Assembly (NCBI GenBank): GCA_019454045.1
Contig: SKCR01049645.1
Coordinates: 186,001-250,000 of the forward strand
DNA length: 64,000 nucleotides
Direction of reading: 5' to 3'
From: Zanthoxylum bungeanum
Lineage: Eukaryota; Streptophyta; Magnoliopsida; Sapindales; Rutaceae
Shown here one piece after another: positions 25,442 to 36,791 of the stretch. Positions within the stretch are counted from its first letter, which is position 1, and each line of letters starts with the position of its first letter. A program made the translations under genes and the position numbers. The notes beneath the pieces are model-generated. The model was not told where the DNA came from, made no database searches, and worked only from the letters and a program-made list of their open reading frames with translations.

Positions 25442-26193
25442 AAAGGCTTAACAACACAACGAATATTTTGAATCTATGCCATAATAATTTTAATTTAATT
25501 ATGCATAAGACATATTAGATATGTATTGCAAGTTTTAAATTAAAACTTTGACCTAATTAAGTTAATGACTTGATTGTCATAAATCTCATATGATTAGGTG
25601 ATTACTTTAATTAAGTAATAATATTAATAATGTTGGAACATTATTGGATGGTCCGTCTTGTCAATACAGAGATGAATGAGTTCTTACTACTTATATCTAA
25701 TATCGTCATTAGTGTGAGGTTATAAGTGCTCGGAACTTATGTCGCTCCGGTAAAACATTAGATATAACGTGATGAGTTAACGTAGTCGCCCAATATCGTC
25801 ATTAGTGTGAAGGTGTACATACGAAGCTCATTAGTGCACATTGACAAGTATACACCTAGAACACGTCTTAATCCAATATCGTCATTAGTGTGAGGATAAG
25901 AAACGGTTCAAGACCAAACTAGGAGTCACATGAAGTGATTAACCTTGGAGGTCTACCTAATGAGTTTACAAAGGCCAATATCGTCATTAGTGTGAGGCTG
26001 GAGTAAATATCATGGGATCCACTTTCCGCTATAAAATTTTGATAGTCAAATTTCTATTTTTCATTAATGGAGATTACAAAATTACGTAAAGTAGTGAGAG
26101 GGCACTAATAGATTTAAAATTTCATAATCAATTAGTGTTATCACTTTTGAAATGAAAACTGTGATGCTACTACTCAAAAATATTGTCTTGTAG
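25442..26193 (+). other. Leader of Copia A with a four-fold interspersed motif
   Basis: Non-coding. AATATCGTCATTAGTGTGAG occurs at 25699, 25792 (with one extra A), 25875 and 25977, separated by unrelated sequence of about 60-80 bp. No open frame of note. Confidence 0.85.
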
Positions 26194-28439
26194 ATGGATG
26201 CCGCTAATTCATTGATGAAACTTTTGGATTCCTATAAGATAAAAGGAGCCGAGAACTATTTCGAATGGGAAATGAACATGCGCATTTTCTTGAAGTATGA
26301 AAAGTTGACTTATGTCACGATAAATCCATTGTCTGTTGATATCGATCTTGACTCCACTCCAGAAGAGCGAGAAACTTTTGATAGATGGAAGGATGATAAC
26401 CTAAAGGTGAAATCCTACATCTTGGGATCGATGGTTCCAGATTTGCTGAGACAATACATTGAAGTATCGGATGCTTGGAGCATCATGCGAACACTCAAGG
26501 AGTTGTTCGAGGCAAATCATGAGATGGAACTTTATCGAAGGTCTAAAGAATTATTTCGTGCTGAACTCAAGGATGGAGGAGCTGTCAGCACTCATATTTT
26601 GAACATGATCGACCAGATTCGATATTTGGAATGACATGGCATTGTGTTTGATGAACGACTAGGTCATAATTTGATTATGTCTTCTTTGTCTGGTTCTTAT
26701 GTTAGCTTTGTATTAAATTTCCATATGCATTCGATGCAAGCCATATACGAAGAACTTCATAACATGTTATGCACTGCGGAGCGATATTTGAAGAAAGGCA
26801 ACCACACACTATATCTCCATGGTGGAGCTGGCTCTTCAAAGACTTATGGGAAGTCAAAGAAAATAAAGATGGGGAAGAAGAAGATATCAAAGAAAAACTC
26901 CAAGAAGCGCAAAGATGCAAAATCAAAAATAGCTTGTGATCAATGTCTACAATGCAAGAAGTCTGGACACTGGAAGAATGACTGTCCAGAGCTAAAAGGA
27001 AAAGTAGGACCCTCAGGTACGCTTTGTATTTTTCCAATTATTGACATCTCATTAGCCTTAGATGGAAATAATGGATGGGTGTTAGACAGTAGCAGTTCTA
27101 CTCATATTTGCAATTCCATGCACGAAATGAGGGTTAAAAGAAGGCTTAATAAAAGAGAGATCCAGCTTAGAGTTGGCAATGACGAGGCATTGGATGTCAA
27201 GGCCATAGGAACAGTTGTGTTATATCTCCCAAATAGATGTAAATTAGATTTGCATGACTGTTATTATGTTCCCTTAATTATCAAACAAATAATATCACTA
27301 CCAATATTAGATAAAGTGAGATATAAAATAAACATTAAAGATGAAACTTTATATTTGTATGATAAAGAAAATTTATTGAAATGTGAATGTTCTTTATCAA
27401 ACGGTCATTATATTTTGGAAACATGTAGAGATATCTTTAATATAAAGAAAAATACAACTAGGAAGTCTGAATTAAATAATACTGAATTATGGCATATGAG
27501 ATTAGGCCACATAAGTGTAGACGTCTATCCAAATTGGTAAATGATGGTTTGATTGAAAATCTTACCTTAGATCTTTATCCGATTTGTGAGTCATGTATCC
27601 AAGTTAAGATGACAAATGCCTCATTTCAAGGTGTTGGACACTGTGCTGGAGATTTACTGGAGCTAATACACAGAGATGTGTGTGGTCCATTAAATCATGC
27701 CGCTCATAATGGTTCCACATACTTTGTGACTTTAACAGATGAAAGTCTAGATATGGATATATCTATCTAATGAAACATAAGTCGAAAATATTTGACAAGT
27801 TTAAAATATTCTGAAATGAAGTAGAAAAACAAACCAGCAAATTCATCAAATGCCTTATATCAGATCGAGGTGGTGAATACATGAGTGAAGAATTCAGAAA
27901 TTATTTAAGGGAGAATGGAATTCTCGCCCAATATAGCCCACTAGGAACACCTCAACACAATGGAGTGTTTGAGCATATAAATTGTACTTTATTGGATATG
28001 GTGCGAATGATGATGAGCTATACAGATCTTCTTTATTAGCTTTGGGGTTACGCTTTACTACTGCCTATATACTTAATAGGGTTCCATCGAAAGCTGTTTC
28101 TACGACCCCTTATCAGATATGGTTCGGTAGAAATCCAAGTCTTAAGCATTTAAAGATTTGGGGTTGTCATGTATACATTAGAATTGCGCAGCGGGATAAA
28201 CTAACACCCAAAGGGTATAAATGTAGGTTCGTTGGATATCCTGATAATTCCATGGGATATCAATTCTACGATTCCGATCAACGAAATGTTTTTTTGTTCG
28301 CTTTGTAACTTTTCTTGAAAAGTAATTTTTGAGAGAAAGTGAGAATTGTAGAGGGATTAAACTTGGTGAGTTTAATCCCAACATTAAGAAACATGTGATG
28401 GAACCAGAGATCCAATTAGATGAATGATCTACAACACGG
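26194..28439 (+). pseudogene. Copia A gag-protease-integrase half, broken
   Basis: ATG at 26194 opens gag (SLMKLLDSYKIKGAENYFEW). TGA at 26632 interrupts it and homology continues in the same frame. The CCHC zinc knuckle (CLQCKKSGHWKNDC) is at 26944-26985. The protease motif DSSSSTHICN near 27086 has Ser where D-T/S-G is expected. A frameshift near 27515 falls in the GAG-pre-integrase region (LWHMRLGHIS, then RLSKLVNDGLIENL). The integrase core follows with its three acidic residues: HRDVCGPL (27670), ISDRGGEY (27857) and HNGVFEHIN (27957), again across stops and frame changes. The sequence ends at the B insertion, and the protein frame resumes at 61717 after the TSD. Confidence 0.9.
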
Positions 28440-30231
28440 TGTATGAGTGAATCAGGGTTTACCACTATGCCTATGATGCTCGGCGACCACGACACTGTTG
28501 GGTTCGCAGCCCGTAGAGAGTACAGAGTAGCCCGCGGGGGGACTAAACCGAAGAATAAAGGAGTCTCAACCCAGCGTGAACTGGGAAAAGAATTAAGGTC
28601 GCACGCACCCCTCGCAAGGGAAGACCTCAAACCGTTGGGTTTAGAATGGTCCCTTACTTATGCCAGTATAATAGACGGGTTCACACAATGGTATAGCCAA
28701 GTCTTATGTAGTTCATGCAAGAAAAGCAAATAAAAAAATGTAATAAAATACCCAAGCAAATAATAATCACAATAACACGATTCCAAAAGCATATTAAATT
28801 AAGAAATAAGAATAGTAAACAAAAGGGGGGTTAATCACGCATGTATGAATATTTCTCGAGTGGCACGTGGAGTTGTATCCCAAGTACAAACCGTACTACC
28901 ATCCATTCGGATTCGGCTACGGAATTTACGTCTGGGTTTCCATCCGATATACCGCAAGAGATACTAACACACATAAATATTAATACAATGTATAAAAAAT
29001 AGGCATGAAATAATATAATAATGCATATGCGGATAATCACCAACAAATAAAATATAAGTGAAATAATAAAATAACAATAAATAGACAAAAAAGATAAATA
29101 ACAACTAAATGCGAAATAATAAAATAACGATGAATAAATAAATAAAAAAAGATAAATAACGGAATGTCAAGGAAATAAAATTATGACCAGAAATTTGGTC
29201 GTCTTTGATGTAGGACTTCGCATACCCGGCTGAATGTATTTCACGTCCAGCCAGACACGCAACGTCTGGAACTATAAAAGAAATATGGTAAGGGGTGCCC
29301 TCAGGTCTTACCTTTTAAGTTGCTTTCTTGGAAGTGCGGTAGGCCGTTGCCGGAAGGATCGTTGGTTTGCTGTTTCTGCTTGCTGTTTCGCTGTTTTTGC
29401 TTGTTGTTTTGCTATTTTCTGGTTGTTGTCTTGCTGTTTCTGGTTGCTATTTTTGCTGTTTCACTGGTTGCTATTTTTGGTTGTTTTTTGGCTGCTAATT
29501 TGGTTATTTTTTGGGTTGTTTTTGGTTATTTTTTGGGGATGTTTTTGGTTGTTTTTTGCTGCTATTTTTGAGTTATTTTGGGCTGATGTTTTGCGGTTTT
29601 TGGGCTGCTATTTTCTTTTGTTTTTGGGATTTTTTGGGTGATTTTATTGGCCATTTTTTGTTATTTTTAGGTGATTTTGTTGTTGTTCACGGTTTTGGCT
29701 AGGGGTTTTCGGTGATGGCTTTAGGTTTCTTTGTGTTTCGGTGGTAAGATCAAGAAAGAGCTTCAAGGTTTTTTGTTGTTGTTGTGGTTCATGTCTCAGC
29801 CTCCTCTTTTGTGATGATTTGGTCCCTCATTTATAATGTCTTGAAGGGATCTCCAAATAGGGAAATAAATCACATTTATTTGGGGAATATATTATTTTGG
29901 GATACAATCTCATGTATTTAGTGATGAGAATATCTCAAATCTTGTTAAATTGGATGGGATCCCCAAAATCTCACTAAATTGGAAGGTGTTGATGAGGGAA
30001 TTTTGACATGTGAATTGCATGGGATTTTCTCTATTTGGGAAGGTTTGGGTGTACATGGGATGTTTTCATGGGCCTATGGGCATGTGCATGGTGGGTTACA
30101 TGGGCTTTGGGCCAATTGTGTGGGTTGTAGGGTAATGGGCCAGTTGCAAGAGTTTGAAACAGAAACTGACTGAGCGAATCTGAGGCTGGCTAGTGAGTTC
30201 GAATCCAGTGAGGTGCTAATTTTGGAGGTTT
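28440..30231 (-). repeat. 3' LTR of gypsy B, truncated at its U3 edge
   Basis: Matches 59794-61622 in the same order (GTTTACCGCTATGCC-like start on the plus strand, the TTTTGG-rich tract, GGGATACAATCTCATGTATT, GAATCCAGTGAGGTGCTAAT). Homology stops at GGAGGTTT near 30231, while the other LTR continues to 61716. Long open frames in the T/G-rich tract (29234-29702) are low-complexity shadows. Confidence 0.88.
29365..29690. repeat. T/G-rich low-complexity tract in the B LTR
   Basis: Irregular runs of TTGCTGTTTC, TTTTGGTTG and TTTTTGGG; the minus (transcribed) strand is A/C-rich. The other LTR has the same tract at 60776-61080. Confidence 0.8.
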
Positions 30232-30277
30232 CATTCCCGAGGTTGTTCTCAATTCCTGGAGTGCCATTCCCGGCTTG

Positions 30278-32158
30278 TGTTGGACAATTATGACCCATAA
30301 CATCACTATTTGTAAAAGACATGGTGTTCTTTGTACAAATTAACTATATGACAAAAGAAATTTCTCTTTTATCATTTTATAATTGGATTACTTGGATATA
30401 TAAATGATAAAAGTCTATATGATCAGTACCAGATTAATAAGATATGAGATAATATTAATCCACAAAAGGTTTGATCATTAAATATCCCTAGTCGTAGTAT
30501 TATCGAGACTGGACATCGATAATGCGGAATAGGCTAGTATTACACTTGTGTGCGTTATGGAAGCTTAACGACATAGTTCTCATATATTTAAGTATTGGAT
30601 ACTTATACAAGTGTGATAGGAGGTTCTGTTAGCCGTTGGATTGGGAACAGCTTCGCTCTGGATAGACCCATCGAAATCCCATTAGTAGTATGACTATGTG
30701 TCTATGGGAATCCGAATCAGGGTAGGTGTATGTGGTCTTAACCTAAGACTTGCATCGCCGATACTTGTGACAATCAGTAAGCTTTGGTTTTGGTCATCTG
30801 GGGCTTTAACAGGTTCTGTGTACGCCTCTTCTGGGTTTACTGAGAATCGTAGTGTATTGGGTGTGATGTCAAGATGGAAGCATCACTTCAGTCATATGGA
30901 GATAATGATCACGCAGGGATACAAAACTAGTACTCTTAAATGCTGCAGCTATCGAGATAGTATGACTAGGTCATGATTATCCGATTATAGAGACTAGTTG
31001 CTAGTGATCCGATATATGCTTCGTACGGGGCAGACACAATTCCAGCCCTAGGCCTAGCATGTGACATCCGATATTGGATCGTAATACGCAATACATAGTA
31101 TACTATGCCTGATATAGATTATATTCTTCGTTGAATATTTCTGGAGAATTGGGCAGGCACGGTGCTTTTCTAGAAGCCAACTATGTCTTGTAAATCGGTA
31201 AGAACGTGGTACAGGATACGCACGTGTTCAGATAGTCCGACAACCGGATTTACTGCCAACATATCCCGGGATCTCTTGGGTCACTTCCCAAAGATTCACC
31301 GATGACATTTGACTCGAACAAAATTAATCTGGGATTAATTATGAGAGAAATGATTAATCTGGGATTAATTGTAGCAAGAATTTATCTGGGATTAAATTCG
31401 TCTGGAAGAGAGAACATGATTAATTTGGAATTAATCGGTAAAATAAATTTAATAGTTAAATTGGATTTTTCTATTTAATTTATTTATTTGGGCTAAAATA
31501 ATATATCGATATATTAATTGAAATTGGATTTCAATACGGAATTAAAATTGGATTTTAATTCAAGCGAACAAATTAATTTAGAATTAATTCGTAAGCGACT
31601 TTCGTAATAATTTTTCTAGGCATTATTATTTAATTAAATTGGATTTAATTATGTAGCGACGGAAAACTCGTTTAGTCGAATTAAACGAACAAGAGCCCAA
31701 AGTGTGTTATACAAGCCAACTTGAATTTGGAATTAATTGGGTGGGACCCACAACTTACATCAAATTGTTTGACATGTGATGTGAGTAGTTGGCTTGCATT
31801 TAATGAATTCTTTTTCATTAAACCAATTTTGGAAGTCAACATTTTGGTGATTGTTTTTTGGAAAACACAAAGCATTATCCATATTCTTTTCTTCCTCATT
31901 TTGGGCGTGAGCTTGGCTATTCTTTCCATTGATTTTTGCTTCAAAAATCATCAAAGCTAGCACTTTGAGAGTTAAAGAAAGGTGATAGGGAAACTCACCC
32001 AAGAGTTTGGAACTCAAAAAGATAGATTGGAGCTTCTACATCCATGAAAAATTTTGAAATCATAAAACTGATCAATGTAAGTTTTTCCACAAACTTTCTT
32101 GATATATTCACACACGAATCAATTTTTAGAGATCATTGGCATGTCTAGGACACTATCA
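30278..32158 (+). mobile_element. Solo Copia LTR inside B (same family as element D)
   Basis: Starts TGTTGGACAATTATGACCCA, as the D LTRs do, and follows them through GTCATAGTATTATCGAGA-like, TGTGTACGCCTCTTCTGGG and ATTAATCTGGGATTAATT blocks, ending CACTATCA at 32158. Perfect TSD GCTTG at 30273-30277 and 32159-32163. There is no internal domain, so it is the product of LTR-LTR recombination. It is more diverged than the two D LTRs are from each other. Confidence 0.85.
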
Positions 32159-32478
32159 GCTTGCTCGTCCTCATTGCTGAGGAGTTGCTCGTCCTCATTC
32201 CCGAGGTTGTTCTCCATTCCCAGCTTGCTCGTCCTCATTCCTCAGGAGTTGCTCATCCTCATTCCCGAGGTTATTCTCCATTCCCGGCTTGCTCGTCCTC
32301 ATTCTCGAGGATTTACTCGTCCTCATTCCTGAGGTTTTTCTCCATTCCCGGAGTGCCATTCCCGGCTTGCTCGTCCTCATTCCCGAGGAGTTGCTTGTCC
32401 TCATTCCTAAGGTTGTTCTCCATTCCCGGAGTGCCATTCCCTGCTTGTTTGTCCTCATTCCCGAGGAGTTGGGTTGTT
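32159..32478 (-). repeat. Minisatellite in the B gag tail
   Basis: Imperfect copies of GCTCGTCCTCATTCCCGAGG separated by TTGTTCTCCATTCCCGG with or without GAGTGCCATTCCCGG, about 9-10 repeats in units of roughly 25-50 bp. All three minus frames stay open, giving Met-Arg-Thr-Ser or Asn-Glu-Asp-Glu repeats. Repeat slippage here probably preceded the deletion that removed pol. Confidence 0.85.
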
Positions 32479-33655
32479 CTTTTTCTGGGTCGGGTATCTT
32501 ATGGGTGTCAATGAGGTTTTGGATCTCATACCTAAGGTAGGTGCAGTTGTCAGTTTCGTGGCCTTTTTTCTGATGGAAGTGACAGTATAGGTTTAGGTCG
32601 AGGTGGTGTGGCACAGGGTTTGGAAGTGGTTTGGGTGCCAAGGGTTTTAAGAGTCCTTGCCTCTTCAGCTTTTCAAACACCTTTGACAAAGGTCTATCAA
32701 AATTGGAGAATCGTCTGTTTTCGATGGCGGCGACCTCAGTAGAAGCAGGCTTGGTCTTTGAAGACCCCGCAATGGTCTTTCTATTCTGGCCATAAAACTT
32801 TCTGTTCTCAGCTTCCTATTCCTCGATATCCATGACAGTTTCTCTTATCTATCGAAAGTCACTAATCATAGAGGTCATCCTTCTCAGCTTGTTATAAATG
32901 GAGGGCTTGGTGCCCTTAATGATCATCTTAATCTGGTCCTTCTCCGAGGACCGAGTGTTTATCCTCAAGAGCTGGCCTCTCCAGCGATCCACATAATCCT
33001 TAAAAGTCTCTTCTGGCTTCTGTTTGGTGTTTTCTAGGTCACTGAGCGATAAGTCTATCTACAGGTCTGTGACATATTGGTTTAGAAAGGCCTCCGCTAA
33101 TGCCCTTCAGTCATCACTGACCTTTCTCTCCAGGCCATGATACCATACTATGGGTGCCCCTTCCAGTGACATCGCAAACATCTTCTGCACCTAACGCTTC
33201 GACAAACCCACTGAACACATCACTGAAACATATTACTGGAGATGGACCCTAGGATCTCCATTTCCATTGAACTTGGCCATGTCAGGCATCTTAAACTGAG
33301 GAGGCAGCTGATCTTTGAAAGTTATCACATCATAGTCTAACAGATCTTCATGTTTTCCCTTCATCTTGCGGGTAATTGACTCTACTTATTCTCTGAGTTT
33401 CTGTAGCTTTGTCTGAGGCTCGGCTATCTTTCCCGTGACATACTCAGCCATGTCATCATCAAAGACATAGATTTCTTCGCTCACCCTATTCAGGGGCTTC
33501 TCACGTCTTCCATCCTCATTGTTTTTTGTTCCCATTGTGCGGGGTACAGTCAGACTGGCCATAGCTTTGGTCAAAGTTTGTAGTTGCTTGGTAATTTTGG
33601 TCATGTTGGTCTCCAATTGATCCATGCAGGAACCTTCACCGTCTGACGCACTCAT

Positions 33656-34495
33656 GCTTGCTAACCTTTTCTTGACAAGTCTTACTTCTTCTTAACCCAA
33701 CAGATATCTATGATGGTTTTTAAGACAATGAGTTATCATTATACATGTATGTATGAGATGCATGTGGTTATCAAAACAACATATATCCTTCCGACCTTAT
33801 TCCTCCCACACTCATGGTAAGTCCATTTATGTCCTAGGTACGACTTATTTTATGCACCAATGTGGGGTACACAAAATCATTCTCTCCTATGCTACAGGGG
33901 TGAACCTTGGCTACCTCAGTTCATTTTCATCGGTAAAAGATAAAGACTTCCCATTTAAAAGATTGACTAAGCCTATTATGGGGATCGTACCATTGTCTAG
34001 AAATGACGAATTGGGCCCTCAGTAATCACGGTTGTGGCAGGGATGGTCTTGGAGATATCCAAAAGTATACAAATATGTCATAACAATGTGTACCCTTTCT
34101 GGATGAAAGCCAGTGTGGTTATCGGACTAATGCATCTAGCATATTCGGATCATGTTTGGACCTTCTAAGCCCATCAAGGTTTTCATACAAGTTGGCCCGT
34201 TATCATTTGAAAGCATTCAATCAAGTTATCGCGCGGTGTAAACTTGTCCTAGTTGAAAAGGCCCAACAGGTTTACACTTTTGCGATATGGTGGCTAAATA
34301 ACCTCAAATGATAGAGGGCCCAAACACAAGGTGGCCCATCGTCATTTTGAAAACTTTTGGCCCAATTACCATCAGACGCAAACTTGTCCCAGTTTAAGTG
34401 GCCCAACAAGTTTGTATCTTATGACGAGAGGTCCAAATGGATCCAAATGATAATGGTCCCAAACACAAGCATAATGGTAGCTTCTATAGGACATA
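33656..34495 (-). other. Leader of gypsy B (part 1)
   Basis: Non-coding between gag start and the C insertion. Two diverged copies of a roughly 140-bp segment (AAACTTGTCCTAGTTGAAAA near 34231; AAACTTGTCCCAGTTTAAGT near 34380, both followed by GGCCCAAC) form an imperfect tandem duplication. The last five bases are the C target-site duplication. Confidence 0.6.
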
Positions 34496-34759
34496 TGATA
34501 AGTGCGGTTTATACCCACTTATTATGGCATTCTTAACTTAATATTTTGTTAGGTTTCGAGTCATTTAATGTATTTTTAGTTTCTTTTATACTTTATTTGT
34601 AAGAAGCATTAAAACATCAATAATGGAGTAAATACGAGTGTTTTGGGAACTTTCGGAAGCATAGGACGTGCACGGGAGCCACAGGAACCAAACGCGAGCA
34701 CCAGTGGAAAAATATCACTGGCGCCGTGGCGCCCAAAACCAGGCATCGCGTCACCTTCA
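34496..34759 (+). repeat. 5' LTR of element C, piece 1
   Basis: TGATAAGTGCGGTTTATACC onward; matches 58090-58354. It ends at the CTTCA target duplicated by D. Confidence 0.9.
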
Positions 34760-36778
34760 TGTTGGAAAATTATGACCCATAGCGTCACTATTTGTACAGA
34801 TCATGGTGTTGTTGTACAAATTAACTATGTGACAAAGGAGATTGCACTCTTATCATTTGTGATTAGATCACCAAGATGTATAAATGATAGGAGGTCCCTA
34901 TGATTTGTTCCTGGATTGAGATGATATGAGACAGTATCAATCCACGAAGGATAAATCATTAAATATCCCTAGTCATAGTATTATCGAGATTGGACATCGA
35001 TAATGCGTAAAAGACTAGTACTACACTTGTGTGATTTGTGAGGGCATAACGACATAGTTCTCATATATTTGGGTATAGGATACTCATGCAAGTGTAATAG
35101 GAGGTTGTGTTTTACCGATGGTACGGGAAACAGCTTCACTCTGGATAGACTCCTTCGGAATTCCATTGGTAGTATAATTATGTGTCTATGGAAGTCCGAA
35201 TTCAGGGTAGGTGTATTTGGTCTTAACTTGATACTTGCACCGCTAATACTTGTGACAATCAATATGCTTTGGTTTTGGTCATCCAGGGCTTTAACCGGTT
35301 CTGTGTACGCCTCTTCTGGGTATATTGAGAATCGTAGTGTATTGGGTGTGATGTCAAGACGGAAGTATCACTTCACTTATAGTGGAGATGATGATCACGT
35401 AGGATACAGAACTTGTTCTCTTATATGCTGCAGCTATCGGGATATTATGACTAGGTCATGTATATCCGATTATAGAGACTAGTTACCAGAGATCGGGGTA
35501 GACACAATTACAGCCCCAGGCCTAGCACGTGACATCCGATACTAGATCGACATACGCAATACTATGTATACTACGCCTGATATAGATCGCTTATTCCTGT
35601 AAGCATGTTTCTGAAGAATTGGGTAGGCATGGCGCTTTGCTAGAAGCCAACCTTGTCTTGTAAATCGGAACAAACGTAGTACTAGGTACTTACGTGTTCG
35701 GATAGTCCGATAACCGTATTTACTGCCAACATATCCGGGGATCTCATGGGCCGCTTCCCGAAGATTCACCGATGACGTATGACTCGTACTTTATTAATCT
35801 GGGATTAATTGGATGAGAGAGAAAATTAATCTAGGATTAATTACAGAGATATTTTATCTGGGATAAAATATCATTTAAAGAGAGAAAACGATTAATTTGG
35901 AATTAATCGATAAAATAATATATTCGAATATTAAACAAAATTGGATTTCGACGCGGAATTAAAATCGGATTTTAATTCGGGCAAACGAGTTAATTTAGAA
36001 TTAATTCGTTAGCGACGTGAATAGTAATTATGCTAGGCATGATTATTTAATTAAATTAGATTTAATTACGACGCAACAAAAAATTCGTTAATTTGGAATT
36101 AGCGAACCTAAGCCCGGGAGTGTTTGCGAGCGCATTCGCATTTCGAATTCGAATGCGGCACGTAAGTCACATCAAGCGTCAAATCGCTAGTCACATCAAG
36201 CGTCAAATCATAAGTCACTTTGAGTGATGTGACAACTTGTCAGTTGATTGATTGAGTGATGTGACTTGATGGGAGTTGTTGGAAGCTTTTAAAGCTTGTA
36301 CCTTGTTGACTTTTGAAAGTTGTATATGATATATGTTTAATTGATTTTGGAAAACAATTAATCTAATACACAACCAACTCTCTCTCTTCTCTTTCCTCTA
36401 TTCTTCCTCACGCCCAAGGGGCTGTTATTCCTTCTGTTTTACTGCCCAAAACCGTGACATGTAGGAGGAGCAAGAGAGTGATTTTTGTGGCAAAATTCAC
36501 CAAGTGCTAGCACACCAAATGAGGATATACAAAGGTGATAGGGTAACCAACTTGTGAGCATGGAATCACCACCAAAAAGGCTTGGAGCTTGGACCGAATT
36601 TGAGGAAGAAAAATAGTGGACTGCCGAGCACTCTAAGAGGGTTCAAAAGGCTTAAAAAGTTTTTGTTCTTCGTTGCATCGCTCAACCGCTCAATGTAAGT
36701 ATTCCGCAACTTTCTTTGTTGTATTCGCACTTAGTTTTTATGCTTGATTTGATCATCGGGACCGTAGAAACTCCAACA
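34760..36778 (+). repeat. 5' LTR of Copia D
   Basis: 2019 bp, TGTTGG...CCAACA. Nearly collinear with 42549-44520. Contains blocks ATTAATCTGGGATTAATT and a duplicated GTCACATCAAGCGTCAAATC (near 36166 and 36189). Confidence 0.93.
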
Positions 36779-36779
36779 A

Positions 36780-36791
36780 TGGTATCAGAGC
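36780..36791 (+). other. Primer-binding site of Copia D
   Basis: TGGTATCAGAGC one base after the LTR: the standard initiator-Met tRNA primer site of Copia elements, unmutated. Confidence 0.9.

Larger units (their letters stand above)
30232..33655 (-). pseudogene. Gypsy B gag, degenerate, split by the solo LTR
   Basis: ATG at 33655 on the minus strand opens a frame with SEEIYVFDDDMAEYVTGKIA; after the stop at 33386 homology continues across stops through GAPIVWYHGLERKV and PEETFKDYVDRWRGQLLRIN (capsid region), then KPLPNPVPHHLDLNLYCHFH and QKKGHETDNCTYLRYEIQNL (zinc-knuckle-like region typical of Tat gags). It ends in a repetitive peptide tail of NEDEQ/GMRTSKPG type (32475-32161) that continues for about 45 bp (30277-30232) beyond the solo LTR. 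Protease, RT and integrase are absent. Confidence 0.85.

Noticed and set aside
29234..29702. Open frames coding Phe/Leu/Val-rich, membrane-like peptides
   Set aside because: Shadow of the T/G-rich tract in the B LTR; the same appears at 60598-61109 in the other LTR with different frames.
30190..30215. tRNA-like B box (GAGTTCGAATCCAGT) in the B LTR
   Set aside because: No matching A box, cloverleaf or acceptor stem could be found around it; also present at 61586 as part of the LTR.
34643..34903. 86-codon frame starting MGTFGSIGRAREP, and its partner at 58237
   Set aside because: It crosses the C LTR/D LTR junction in the first case, and is GC-rich LTR sequence in both.
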